From assembly GCA_949298665.1 (NCBI GenBank), contig CASFXO010000425.1:1-9576 (forward strand): DNA of 9,576 nt, read 5' to 3'. A program made the translations under genes and the position numbers. The DNA is from an uncultured Lentisphaeria bacterium (lineage in GTDB: Bacteria > Verrucomicrobiota > Lentisphaeria > Victivallales > Victivallaceae). Numbering within the stretch: the first letter of the stretch is position 1; every line of letters begins with the position of its first letter. The notes below the pieces were generated by a model. It did no database searches and was not told the DNA's origin. It saw only the letters and a list, made by a program, of their open reading frames with translations. This document shows, piece after piece, positions 1 through 7,122 of this stretch.

Positions 1-1721
1 GCTATCTGGCCCGGCTGTTCAACGTGGCGGAAAAGGACGTCCGTTCCCGGCGCATCAAGGCCGGCATCGTCGCCACCTACTGCCGGGTGCCGGTCAGCGG
101 CGTGGAAAATGCCGACTACTATTATTCGACCTATGCGGGCGTGCCGGACGAAGTGCCGGTCAGCGACCGGCGCAAGATCATGATCCTCGGCGGCGGGCCG
201 AACCGGATCGGACAGGGGATTGAATTCGACTATACGTGCGTGCACGCGGCTTTCGCGCTCCGGGACGCCGGATACGAAACGGTGCTGGTCAACTGCAACC
301 CGGAAACGGTTTCCACGGACTACGACACCAGCGACAAACTGTATTTCGAACCGTTGACGGTGGAAGACGTGCTCGCCATTTACGGCAAGGAAAAACCCGA
401 CGGCGTGATTGTCCAGTTCGGCGGGCAGACCCCGCTCAACATCGCGCAGGAACTCAAGGATCTGGGGGTGCACATCATCGGCACCCAGCCGGAAGGAATC
501 CGGCTGGCTGAAGACCGCGAGTACTTCCGCGAACGGATGATCGCACTCGGCATCCGGCAGCCGGAAAGCGGGACCGCCCGTTCGCTGGACGAAGCGATCG
601 CGCTGGGACGCAGCATCGGTTATCCGGTGATGGTGCGGCCTTCCTTCGTGCTGGGCGGCCGCGGCATGGCGGTGCTGTACGATGAAGCGATGCTGACCCG
701 CTACGCGGTGGAAGCCATTCAGGTCAGTCCGGAATATCCGATGCTGATCGACCGGTTTCTCGACAACGCGATCGAGGCGGAAGTGGACGCGCTCTCCGAC
801 GGCGAAAACACGTTCGTGGCCACGGTGATGGAACATATCGAGCTGGCGGGAATCCATTCCGGAGACTCGGCCTGTACGATTCCGCCGGTCAGTCTGCCGG
901 AAAAACACATCCGGACGATCGAGGAACAGGCTGCGGCGATTGCCCGCGACTTCAAGGTGATCGGCATTCTGAACGTGCAGTTCGCCGTGTGCGATGACGA
1001 GGTGTACATCATCGAAGCCAATCCCCGGGCGTCCCGGACGGTGCCGCTGGTGGCGAAGATCACCGGCGTGCCGCTGGCGCGCATCGCCACCAACCTGATG
1101 CTCGGCAGAAAACTGTCGGATCATCAGGATATGCTGGTCAAGAAGGATCGCAGTTACGTCGGCGTGAAGGAGGCGGTGTTCCCGTTCAACATGTTCCCGG
1201 AAGTGGACCCGGTGCTGGGGCCGGAAATGCGTGCCACCGGCGAGGTCATGGGCATAGCCGAATGCTTCGGGCTGGCTTACTACAAGGCCCAGCTGGCGGC
1301 GGGCAGCCGGCTGCCGCTTTCCGGCACGGCGCTGATTTCGGTCAACGAACGTGAACGCCGGTACCTGCTGCCGGTGGCGACCGGATTGCGGGATCTCGGA
1401 TTCAAGCTGATGGCGACGGACGGCACGGCGGCATTTCTCGCGGAGCATGGGGTGGAAGCCACCGTGGTCAAAAAACTCAATGAAGGCCGCCCGAACATCG
1501 GCGACCTGATCAAGAACAAGACCGTGCAGTTGATCATCAACACCCCGATCGGCCGTTCCGGCAAGATCGACGACAGCTACATCCGGATGATGGCGATTCA
1601 GTACAAGGTGCCGTACGTGACGACCATGGCCGCCGCCCGGGCGACGGTCGCCGGTATCAAAGCCGCCAAGAGCGGCCCCGCGGTGCCGAAATCCCTGCAG
1701 GAATATCAGTCCGGCAGGTAA
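1..1721 (+). CDS. carB: Carbamoyl-phosphate synthase large subunit, C-terminal half (partial)
   Basis: The enzyme makes carbamoyl phosphate from bicarbonate, ammonia (delivered by the glutaminase subunit CarA) and two ATP, for pyrimidine and arginine synthesis in the cytosol. The reading frame is open from base 3 with no real start: the GTG at 24 is internal, because coding sequence resembling the CarB oligomerisation domain lies upstream of it. About 572 residues are visible of a protein usually near 1070. Seen in order: the end of the oligomerisation domain, the second pre-ATP-grasp domain with GGGPNRIGQGIEFDY (nt 189-233), the second ATP-grasp domain with RPSFVLGGRGM (nt 636-668) and the metal-binding IEANPRASRTVP (nt 1011-1046), then the C-terminal MGS-like allosteric domain with NEGRPNIGD near nt 1480-1510. 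It ends in a short polar tail before TAA. No frameshift is seen. carA and the 5' half must lie to the left. The identification is firm; the gene is truncated only by the window. Confidence 0.97.
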   Translation, partial: YLARLFNVAEKDVRSRRIKAGIVATYCRVPVSGVENADYYYSTYAGVPDEVPVSDRRKIMILGGGPNRIGQGIEFDYTCVHAAFALRDAGYETVLVNCNPETVSTDYDTSDKLYFEPLTVEDVLAIYGKEKPDGVIVQFGGQTPLNIAQELKDLGVHIIGTQPEGIRLAEDREYFRERMIALGIRQPESGTARSLDEAIALGRSIGYPVMVRPSFVLGGRGMAVLYDEAMLTRYAVEAIQVSPEYPMLIDRFLDNAIEAEVDALSDGENTFVATVMEHIELAGIHSGDSACTIPPVSLPEKHIRTIEEQAAAIARDFKVIGILNVQFAVCDDEVYIIEANPRASRTVPLVAKITGVPLARIATNLMLGRKLSDHQDMLVKKDRSYVGVKEAVFPFNMFPEVDPVLGPEMRATGEVMGIAECFGLAYYKAQLAAGSRLPLSGTALISVNERERRYLLPVATGLRDLGFKLMATDGTAAFLAEHGVEATVVKKLNEGRPNIGDLIKNKTVQLIINTPIGRSGKIDDSYIRMMAIQYKVPYVTTMAAARATVAGIKAAKSGPAVPKSLQEYQSGR

Positions 1722-1795
1722 TGCCGCCGCCGGCTCCGGCCATTCGCCGCGGGCTGGTTGGGATATGACGAGATCCGGCGGGTGATTCCGTCGGA

Positions 1796-1836
1796 ATTCC
1801 GGCCTCCGGAGGATGTCTTTCCTCCGGGGGCCGAAT
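1796..1836. terminator. Strong GC hairpin between convergent carB and ptsI
   Basis: Bases 1801-1813 pair with 1820-1832 as a 13-bp stem with one G-T pair and a six-base loop. With one bulged C, the flanking AAT-type bases extend the stem to about 1796-1836. It lies in the 210-base gap between the stop of carB (+) and the stop of ptsI (-), where a shared terminator is expected. No run of T follows on either strand, so it is not a classical intrinsic terminator. It may instead stall polymerase, protect 3' ends, or act with Rho. I see nothing else in the gap. Confidence 0.45.
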
Positions 1837-1931
1837 GTTGTCAGAGGGCGTGGCACTTCTGGACAAAGAGATGTCGGAAAGATGGTCTGCCGGATCAGAA
1901 TGGGGCGGCAGGAAAGAGGAGGTATTCCGGT

Positions 1932-3743
1932 TCAGTCCCGGTCCGCGGCAACGAGTTTTGCCACCTGCGGCGCGACTTTGCGCAGCAGGGCGCGGGAGAT
2001 GGCCAGGGCCTCTTCCGCACTGCCCGCATTCAAGGCGGCGCGGGCGGCGGCTTCCGCTTCATGCAGATAAAGTCCGCGGACGACGCGGCGTACCGCGCCG
2101 ATGGCGTTGGCCTCCATGCTGAGTTCATGCACGCCGAGTCCGACCAGCAGCGGCGTATACACCGGGTCCGCCGCCATCTGGCCGCAGACGCTGACCCAGA
2201 TATTGTGGCGGCGGGCGGCGCGGACCGTGCGTGCGATCAGTTCCAGAATGGCCGGATGCGACGGCTGATACAGATACGCCACCCGTTCGTTGCTGCGGTC
2301 GATGGCCATGGTGTACTGCACCAGGTCATTGGTGCCGAGGCTGAAGAAGTCAACGACTTCCGCCAGCCGGTCGGTCTGCAGGGCGGCGGCCGGAGTTTCG
2401 ATCATGGCGCCGACGGACAACCGGGAAACGAATTCTTTCTTTTCCCGTTTCAATTCCTTCTGAAGTTCTGCGATCAGGAAACGGACTTCCGTAACCTCCG
2501 CCATGCACGAAACCATCGGCAGCATGACCTTCAGATTACCGAACACACCGGCGCGGAGCAGCGCCCGCAGCTGGGTGCGCAGCAGGTCGGGGCGTTCCCG
2601 CAGACACAGACGGATGCCGCGCAGCCCCAGAAACGGATTCTGTTCCGGTGTGCGGTCGAAATGCGAGACGATTTTATCTCCGCCCGCATCCAATGTGCGG
2701 ACCACTATCGGGCGGCCTTCGGTGGCGGAGAGCATCTTTTTGTAAATCTCGAACGGTTCCTCTTCCGTGGGGGAAGTCCGGCGGTTCAGAAAGAGATATT
2801 CGGTGCGGAACAGACCGACGCCGCAGGCTCCGGCCTGCGTTAATTCCTTCAGGCCGCTGTCGGTGTCGAGGTTGCCGGCCAGTTGCACCAGAAAACCGTC
2901 GGCGGTTTCCGGCATCAGCATGCTTTCGCGGCGGAGGTTGGAGTAGAACCGGCCGGCCTCCTCGGCCTTTAGCCGGTAGGTATCCGCGGTGCGGGGCTCG
3001 GGATTGAGAATGAGTTTTCCCGTGAAGCCGTCGATGATGAGGGTGTCGTCGGCCGACAACCCGTCGAGCAGTCCCGGCGGGATGCCGGTCAGAGCCGGCA
3101 GTTCCATGGAGCGGGCCAGAATGGCGGTATGGCTGGTGGCGCTCCCGCTTTCGATGGCGAATCCGAGGACCTTGTCCCGGTCCAGCAGGGCGGTTTCCGA
3201 CGGCGCCAGATCCGTGGCCACGATGATTCTGCGATCACTCAGGTGATCGAGATGATCGGCCTCTTCATGGCGCAGATGGGCTTTGATCCGGGCGGCGACG
3301 TCGCGGATGTCCAGCGCCCGTTCCCGCAGGTATTCATCCGGCATGGCCGACAGCACGGAAATGTAATTGGTAATGACTTTGTGAAACGCGAAGTCCGCGC
3401 TTTTGCGCTCGTTCCGGATACAGTTTTCCACCTCGTTGACCAGGGTATGGTCGTCGACGATGAGCAGATGGGCGTCGAAAATCTCCGCTTCCCCGCTGTT
3501 GAGCTGTTCCCGGAGCTGCTGCTGCAGCCGCGTCAATTCCTCCCGGGTGTCGCTGCGTGCCTGGCGGAAACGGGCGATTTCCCCATCCACCGCTTCCGGC
3601 GGCACGGTCCGGTCTTCCGGCGCGCTGTTGCGCTCCACGCTGCGGCGGAACGGCCAGGCGCGGCCGATGGCGATTCCGGGCGAAACCGGCGTTGCCGCAA
3701 AAATCTGTTCTCTGCCGAGCCCGTCCATGGTGTCCGGATTCAC
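1932..3743 (-). CDS. ptsI: PTS enzyme I (phosphoenolpyruvate-protein phosphotransferase)
   Basis: Cytosolic enzyme that autophosphorylates from PEP and passes the phosphate to HPr. Read from GTG at 3743 it has 603 residues, slightly above the usual 570-580. The N-terminal swivelling domain has SPGIAIGRA (21-29) and the active-site histidine in GSATSHTAILARS (His205). The C-terminal PEP-binding barrel shows GLFRTEYLF (310-318), GAMIETPAA (445-453), FSLGTNDLVQY (467-477) and the conserved cysteine in VCGQMAADP (Cys520). All expected catalytic elements are present. There is no N-terminal GAF domain, so it is not the nitrogen-type PtsP. The GTG start overlaps the ptsH stop in a GTGA arrangement. 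An ATG five codons later (3728) is the alternative; the candidate Shine-Dalgarno sequences inside the end of ptsH fit neither start well. The extra length is mostly at the C-terminus, an Ala/Glu-rich helical tail after about residue 560. Confidence 0.95.
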   Translation of the reverse strand: MNPDTMDGLGREQIFAATPVSPGIAIGRAWPFRRSVERNSAPEDRTVPPEAVDGEIARFRQARSDTREELTRLQQQLREQLNSGEAEIFDAHLLIVDDHTLVNEVENCIRNERKSADFAFHKVITNYISVLSAMPDEYLRERALDIRDVAARIKAHLRHEEADHLDHLSDRRIIVATDLAPSETALLDRDKVLGFAIESGSATSHTAILARSMELPALTGIPPGLLDGLSADDTLIIDGFTGKLILNPEPRTADTYRLKAEEAGRFYSNLRRESMLMPETADGFLVQLAGNLDTDSGLKELTQAGACGVGLFRTEYLFLNRRTSPTEEEPFEIYKKMLSATEGRPIVVRTLDAGGDKIVSHFDRTPEQNPFLGLRGIRLCLRERPDLLRTQLRALLRAGVFGNLKVMLPMVSCMAEVTEVRFLIAELQKELKREKKEFVSRLSVGAMIETPAAALQTDRLAEVVDFFSLGTNDLVQYTMAIDRSNERVAYLYQPSHPAILELIARTVRAARRHNIWVSVCGQMAADPVYTPLLVGLGVHELSMEANAIGAVRRVVRGLYLHEAEAAARAALNAGSAEEALAISRALLRKVAPQVAKLVAADRD

Positions 3744-4012
3744 TCCTCTCCGAATTTATCGAGAAACAATTCCGCCACTGCCCGGGCAGCCTCTTCGGCA
3801 TCTTCGCCTTCGGCGATGATCTGCAGCGCCGTGCCCATTCCGGCGGAGAGCATCATCAGCGCCAGGACGCTTTTGCAGTTGACCGGTTCGCCGTCCTTGA
3901 CCAGGCTGACGTCCGAATGAAAACGGGACGCCGTGCGTACCAGCATGGAGGCCGGGCGGGCGTGGAGTCCCATGGCATTGGAAACGGTAACGTCAATTAC
4001 AGCGCGCTTCAC
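3740..4012 (-). CDS. ptsH: HPr-family phosphocarrier protein
   Basis: Small cytosolic phosphocarrier that takes phosphate from enzyme I at a histidine. I chose GTG at 4012, giving 90 residues, the family's usual length. A purine-rich GGGAAGAA (4021-4028) sits 8 bases upstream, and longer in-frame versions would need a TTG and an atypical Arg-rich leader. Visible: the active-site motif GLHARPAS with His17 (family His15), and a KS motif with Ser47 at the place of the regulatory Ser46 that HPr kinase/phosphorylase modifies in many bacteria. The later LMMLSAGMGT and the KFGEE ending resemble the NPr/PtsO branch as much as classical HPr, so sugar transport versus a regulatory role is open. It is the first gene of the ptsH-ptsI pair and overlaps ptsI by four bases. 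The kinase gene and any EII component are not in the window. Confidence 0.93.
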   Translation of the reverse strand: MKRAVIDVTVSNAMGLHARPASMLVRTASRFHSDVSLVKDGEPVNCKSVLALMMLSAGMGTALQIIAEGEDAEEAARAVAELFLDKFGEE

Positions 4013-4087
4013 GATCGATATTCTTCCCGCATGAATCGGAATCCGCCGCGAATCCGCGCGGGCACCGGTGTTCTTTCCGCCGATCAA

Positions 4088-4102
4088 TCATGAAAATCAT
4101 GA
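4088..4102. repeat. Palindromic TCATGA pair downstream of the ptsH promoter
   Basis: Two copies of the palindromic hexamer TCATGA are separated by AAA, making a 15-base near-perfect dyad. It lies just downstream of the expected ptsH transcription start (about 4109), which is where a repressor operator could sit. No specific regulator is suggested by the sequence; a function is inference only. Confidence 0.4.
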
Positions 4103-4115
4103 CTTCGGTACGATT

Positions 4116-4144
4116 AATATAGCACTCCGGAAGGGGCTTTTCAA
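4116..4144 (-). promoter_or_regulatory. Candidate sigma-70 promoter for ptsHI
   Basis: On the minus strand, TTGAAA (4139-4144) and TATATT (4116-4121) are separated by exactly 17 bases, which matches the housekeeping consensus well. The start of transcription would fall near 4109, giving a leader of about 97 bases before ptsH. The region is AT-rich against a GC-rich background, which supports the call. Confidence 0.6.
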
Positions 4145-4164
4145 CCGTTTGGCGCGTCCGGGGT

Positions 4165-4193
4165 TTGAAATAAACGCGGAACGGCGGTAATGT
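4165..4193 (+). promoter_or_regulatory. Candidate sigma-70 promoter for metY
   Basis: On the plus strand, TTGAAA (4165-4170) and TAATGT (4188-4193) are separated by 17 bases. The -35 box is good and the -10 box moderate. Transcription would start near 4200, leaving a leader of about 100 bases before metY. It uses the same -35 hexamer as the divergent ptsH promoter, with only 20 bases between the two -35 boxes. Confidence 0.5.
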
Positions 4194-4285
4194 ATTGGGA
4201 AGTGATGTTGCAACGTTCTCCGGATGTTCCGGCGTTCCGGACGAGCATCGATGACAGCGAAAGCGCAGGAGCCGGTTGATCGCGT

Positions 4286-4292
4286 GAGGAGG
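4286..4292 (+). promoter_or_regulatory. Ribosome binding site that fixes the metY start
   Basis: GAGGAGG is followed by nine bases and then ATG at 4302. This near-perfect Shine-Dalgarno sequence picks that ATG over the in-frame upstream ATG codons at 4224 and 4251, which have no such site and would add an Arg-rich extension not typical of the family. Confidence 0.8.
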
Positions 4293-4301
4293 TTTTCGAG
4301 G

Positions 4302-5588
4302 ATGGAAGAGTGGAAGAAGTGGCGTCCGGAGACACTGGCCGTGCAGGCCGGTTACGTGCCGGGGAACGGCGAGGCGCGGGTATTGCCTTTGTACCAGAGT
4401 ACGACGTTCAAATACAATGACGCACAGAGTGTCGCGGATCTGTTTGACTTGAAAACCAGCGGGTTCTTCTACAGCCGGCTGGCGAATCCGACGGTGGCGG
4501 CTTTCGAGGAGAAAATCGCCGCTCTCGAAGGCGGCGTCGCGGCGGTCGCCACCAGTTCCGGGCAGGCCGCCAACGCCATGGCGATCATGAATCTGGCTCA
4601 GACCGGGGATCATGTGGTGGCGGCGTCCAGTCTGTACGGGGGGACGGTGTCGCTCTTTGCCAATACGCTGAAGAAATCCGGGATTGCCTTCACCTTTATT
4701 TCGCCGGAGGCGACCGATGCGGAGATCGATGCGGCGATTCGCCCGGAAACCCGGGCGATTTTTGCGGAAGTGCTGGCCAATCCGGCATTGGTCGTGCTGG
4801 ATATCGAACGTTTCGCGGCGGCGGCGCACCGGCACGGTTTGCCTCTGATCGTCGACAATACGTTTCCGACACCGGTACTGTGCAATCCGTTCCGCTTCGG
4901 GGCGGACATCGTGACCCATTCGACGACCAAATACATCGATGGGCATGCCTCCAGTGTCGGCGGTATCATCGTGGAAAAGGGGGGATTCGATTGGCACGGC
5001 GGCCGCTTTCCGGGGTTGACCGAGCCGGATGAAAGTTATCACGGAGTGGTTTATACGCGGGATTTCCCGGGTTGTCCCTATTCCATGAAGCTGCGGGCGC
5101 AGCTGATCCGCGACTTCGGCGTGCCGCAGGCGCCGTTCAACGCCTATTTGTCCAACATGGGCTGTGAAACGCTGCATCTGCGGATGGAGCGCCACAGCGC
5201 CAATGCGTTGGCTCTGGCGGAATTTCTGATGCGCCATCCGAAAGTCGGCTGGGTGAACTATCCGGGACTGGCGGACAGTCCGCAGCGGGAACGGTGTCGG
5301 AAATATTTGCCGAAAGGGGCGTCCGGCGTATTGTGTTTCGGCGTGCGCGGCGGCAAGGCGGCGGGCGAGGTGGTGATGAATTCCCTCCGGCTGGCGGCGA
5401 TTGTGGTGCATGTGGCGGATGTGCGGACCTGCGTGCTCCATCCGGCGTCGATGACGCACCGGCAGCTTTCCGAAGAGGAACAGATTGTCGCGGGGGTGTC
5501 GCCGGATCTGATCCGCGTATCGGTGGGGATCGAGCATATCGACGACATTACCGCCGACTTCGATCAGGCTTTGAATCAGGTCGGTTGA
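4302..5588 (+). CDS. metY: O-acetylhomoserine sulfhydrylase-type PLP enzyme
   Basis: Cys/Met-metabolism PLP enzyme, most likely O-acetylhomoserine aminocarboxypropyltransferase, which makes homocysteine directly from O-acetylhomoserine and sulfide. From ATG 4302 it has 428 residues, the usual MetY length and longer than MetB/MetC (about 380-400). Seen: the N-terminal LPLYQSTTF (28-36), YSRLANPT (57-64), the cofactor-phosphate segment TSSGQAAN (84-91), SSLYGGT (109-115), DNTF (185-188), and the PLP lysine in HSTTKYIDGH (Lys210). The insert FPGLTEPDESYHGVVY and the end RVSVGIEHIDDI also fit MetY. Cystathionine gamma-synthase/lyase or O-succinylhomoserine sulfhydrylase are alternatives that sequence reading cannot exclude. 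It stands alone, divergent from ptsHI and convergent with the metK-pfkB-ahcY operon, whose cycle it would feed with new homocysteine. Confidence 0.9.
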   Translation: MEEWKKWRPETLAVQAGYVPGNGEARVLPLYQSTTFKYNDAQSVADLFDLKTSGFFYSRLANPTVAAFEEKIAALEGGVAAVATSSGQAANAMAIMNLAQTGDHVVAASSLYGGTVSLFANTLKKSGIAFTFISPEATDAEIDAAIRPETRAIFAEVLANPALVVLDIERFAAAAHRHGLPLIVDNTFPTPVLCNPFRFGADIVTHSTTKYIDGHASSVGGIIVEKGGFDWHGGRFPGLTEPDESYHGVVYTRDFPGCPYSMKLRAQLIRDFGVPQAPFNAYLSNMGCETLHLRMERHSANALALAEFLMRHPKVGWVNYPGLADSPQRERCRKYLPKGASGVLCFGVRGGKAAGEVVMNSLRLAAIVVHVADVRTCVLHPASMTHRQLSEEEQIVAGVSPDLIRVSVGIEHIDDITADFDQALNQVG

Positions 5589-5626
5589 TTTCGGAATTCC
5601 TCCTGCGCGGGCTGCACGGGAAAGCA

Positions 5627-5671
5627 AAGAAACGCGAAAAGGAAGAGTTTTTCTTCCTTTTCGCGTTTTTT
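5627..5671. terminator. Bidirectional rho-independent terminator between metY and ahcY
   Basis: Bases 5631-5645 pair perfectly with 5653-5667 (15 bp) around a seven-base loop that could close further. On the plus strand the stem runs into six T (5666-5671), ending metY about 40 bases after its stop. On the minus strand the stem is followed by TCTTTGCTTT, a usable U-rich tract for ahcY. This is the clearest terminator in the window and suits the tail-to-tail arrangement. Confidence 0.88.
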
Positions 5672-5708
5672 GCGGCAAAGGTGATGGAGGTGCCGTCTCC
5701 GACCGGGA

Positions 5709-7115
5709 TCAATACCGATAACTTTCCGGTTTGTAGGGGCCTTCCACCGGGACGTTGATGTAGCGGGCCTGGGCGGGGGTCAGGACGGTGAGGCGGGCGC
5801 CGAGTTTTTCCAGATGGAGCCGGGCCACTTCCTCGTCCAGTTTCTTGCTCAGCAGATAGACGCCGATTTTGCGGTCGGCGTTGCGCGCGATGTCGATCTG
5901 GGCCAGCGTCTGGTTGGTGAAGCTGTTGGACATGACGAACGACGGATGGCCGGTGGCGCAGCCGAGGTTGACCAGCCGTCCTTCGGCCAGCAGATAGATG
6001 GAGTGGCCGTCCGGGAAGGTGTAGCGGTGCACCGGGCATTCGCTGCCCTTGATCTGGGTTTTGACCACGCCGGGCATTTTTTCCAGGCGACTGACCTGGA
6101 TTTCGTTGTCGAAATGACCGATGTTGCAGACGATGGCCTGATCCTTCATGGCCGCCATGTGCTCGGCGGTGATGATGTCGCAGTTGCCGGTGGTGGTGAC
6201 GTAAAGGTCCGCTTCCGGCAGCGCGTCTTCCACCGTACAGACGCGATAGCCGGCCATGCAGGCCTGCAGCGCGCAGATCGGGTCGACTTCGCTGACCAGT
6301 ACCCGGGCACGCTCGTTGCGCAGCGCTTCGGCCGAGCCTTTGCCGACGTCGCCGTATCCGCAGACCATGACCGTTTTTCCGGCAAGCATGACGTCCAGCG
6401 CCCGTTTGATGCCGTCGGTCAGCGAGTGGCGGCAGCCGTAGATGTTGTCGAATTTGCTCTTGGTGACGGAGTCATTGACGTTGATCGCCTGAAAGAGCAG
6501 TTCGCCGCGTTCCTCCATCTGCAGCAGCCGGTGCACGCCCGTGGTGGTTTCTTCGGAAACGCCGCGTACCCGTTCAGCCACCTTGTGCCAATGCCGGTTG
6601 TCCTGCTGCTGAATCCGTTTGAGCAGCCGGTTGATGACCTGCAGTTCATGGACGTCGGTGGGCTCATCCAGAATGGCCGGATTGATTTCCGCCATACGGC
6701 CGCGGTGAATCAGCAGCGTCGCGTCGCCGCCGTCGTCCACGATCTGGTCCGGGCCGCTGCCGTCCGGCCAGGTCAGGGCGCGATAGGTGCATTCCCAGTA
6801 CTCTTCAAGGGTTTCCCCTTTCCAGGCGAAGACGGGAACTCCGTCCGCCGCAATGGCCGCCGCCGCGTGGTCCTGCGTCGAGAAGATGTTGCAGGAGGCC
6901 CAGCGCACGTCGGCACCGAGCGCCTTGAGGGTTTCGATCAGGACCGCGGTCTGAATGGTCATATGCAGACTGCCGGAAATCCGGACACCCTTCAGCGGCT
7001 GTTCCGGGCCGTACTTGGCCCGGGTGGCCATCAGGCCGGGCATTTCATGTTCGGCGATTTCGATTTCCTTGCGCCCGAAGGCGGCGAGTTGAATGTCCTT
7101 GACTTGATATTCCAT
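5709..7115 (-). CDS. ahcY: Adenosylhomocysteinase (SAH hydrolase)
   Basis: Cytosolic NAD-dependent enzyme that reversibly splits S-adenosylhomocysteine, the product of SAM-dependent methyltransferases, into homocysteine and adenosine. It has 468 residues and includes the insertion (about 150-190) of the long bacterial form. Seen: the substrate-side DDGGDATL (127-134), EETTTGVHRL (188-197), NVNDSVTKSKFDN with the catalytic lysine (Lys219), the NAD-binding GYGDVGKGSA (253-262), NIGHFDNEI (331-339) and the signature C-terminal tail ending KPESYRY, whose Lys/Tyr close the neighbouring subunit's NAD site. ATG at 7115 gives the standard N-terminus. No strong Shine-Dalgarno is seen, and the start lies only 7 bases after the pfkB stop, so translational coupling is likely. 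It is the last gene of the metK-pfkB-ahcY operon. Confidence 0.97.
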   Translation of the reverse strand: MEYQVKDIQLAAFGRKEIEIAEHEMPGLMATRAKYGPEQPLKGVRISGSLHMTIQTAVLIETLKALGADVRWASCNIFSTQDHAAAAIAADGVPVFAWKGETLEEYWECTYRALTWPDGSGPDQIVDDGGDATLLIHRGRMAEINPAILDEPTDVHELQVINRLLKRIQQQDNRHWHKVAERVRGVSEETTTGVHRLLQMEERGELLFQAINVNDSVTKSKFDNIYGCRHSLTDGIKRALDVMLAGKTVMVCGYGDVGKGSAEALRNERARVLVSEVDPICALQACMAGYRVCTVEDALPEADLYVTTTGNCDIITAEHMAAMKDQAIVCNIGHFDNEIQVSRLEKMPGVVKTQIKGSECPVHRYTFPDGHSIYLLAEGRLVNLGCATGHPSFVMSNSFTNQTLAQIDIARNADRKIGVYLLSKKLDEEVARLHLEKLGARLTVLTPAQARYINVPVEGPYKPESYRY

Positions 7116-7122
7116 GATGATG

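Larger units (their letters stand above)
4013..4301. other. Divergent intergenic region between ptsH and metY
   Basis: This 289-base region separates the start of ptsH (-) from the chosen start of metY (+). It holds one promoter candidate per direction, back to back, plus leaders of roughly 100 bases for each gene. The ptsH leader contains a small hairpin (CCGCG/CGCGG) and several GAATC-type repeats around 4034-4062. The metY leader contains repeated TTCCGG/TCCGG units around 4217-4241 that can fold locally. I looked for the conserved core of SAM-I, SAM-II and SAH riboswitches in the metY leader and did not recognise one. No convincing small gene is present. Confidence 0.7.

Noticed and set aside
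1722..1931. Small gene in the carB-ptsI gap
   Set aside because: The frames that open here run on into the antisense of ptsI, no Shine-Dalgarno precedes a plausible start, and most of the gap is taken by the hairpin.
1758..2843. Open frame of 361 codons on the plus strand opposite ptsI
   Set aside because: It lies antisense to an intact ptsI with all catalytic motifs, its composition is rich in Arg, Gly, Gln and His as expected of a shadow frame, and it resembles no family I know.
4013..4087. Longer N-terminus for HPr from a TTG at 4087
   Set aside because: It adds 25 residues of Arg-rich sequence outside the HPr fold. GTG 4012 gives the normal 90 residues and has a purine-rich site eight bases upstream.
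4200..4301. SAM-I or SAM-II riboswitch before metY
   Set aside because: The position is suggestive, but I could not find the conserved core or pseudoknot pattern by eye. Only a covariance search could settle it.
3993..5678. Open frame of 561 codons on the minus strand opposite metY
   Set aside because: It runs through the metY terminator, gene, promoters and ptsH start, is rich in Arg/His/Pro, and shows no domain. A GC-rich gene with strong third-position bias produces such antisense frames.
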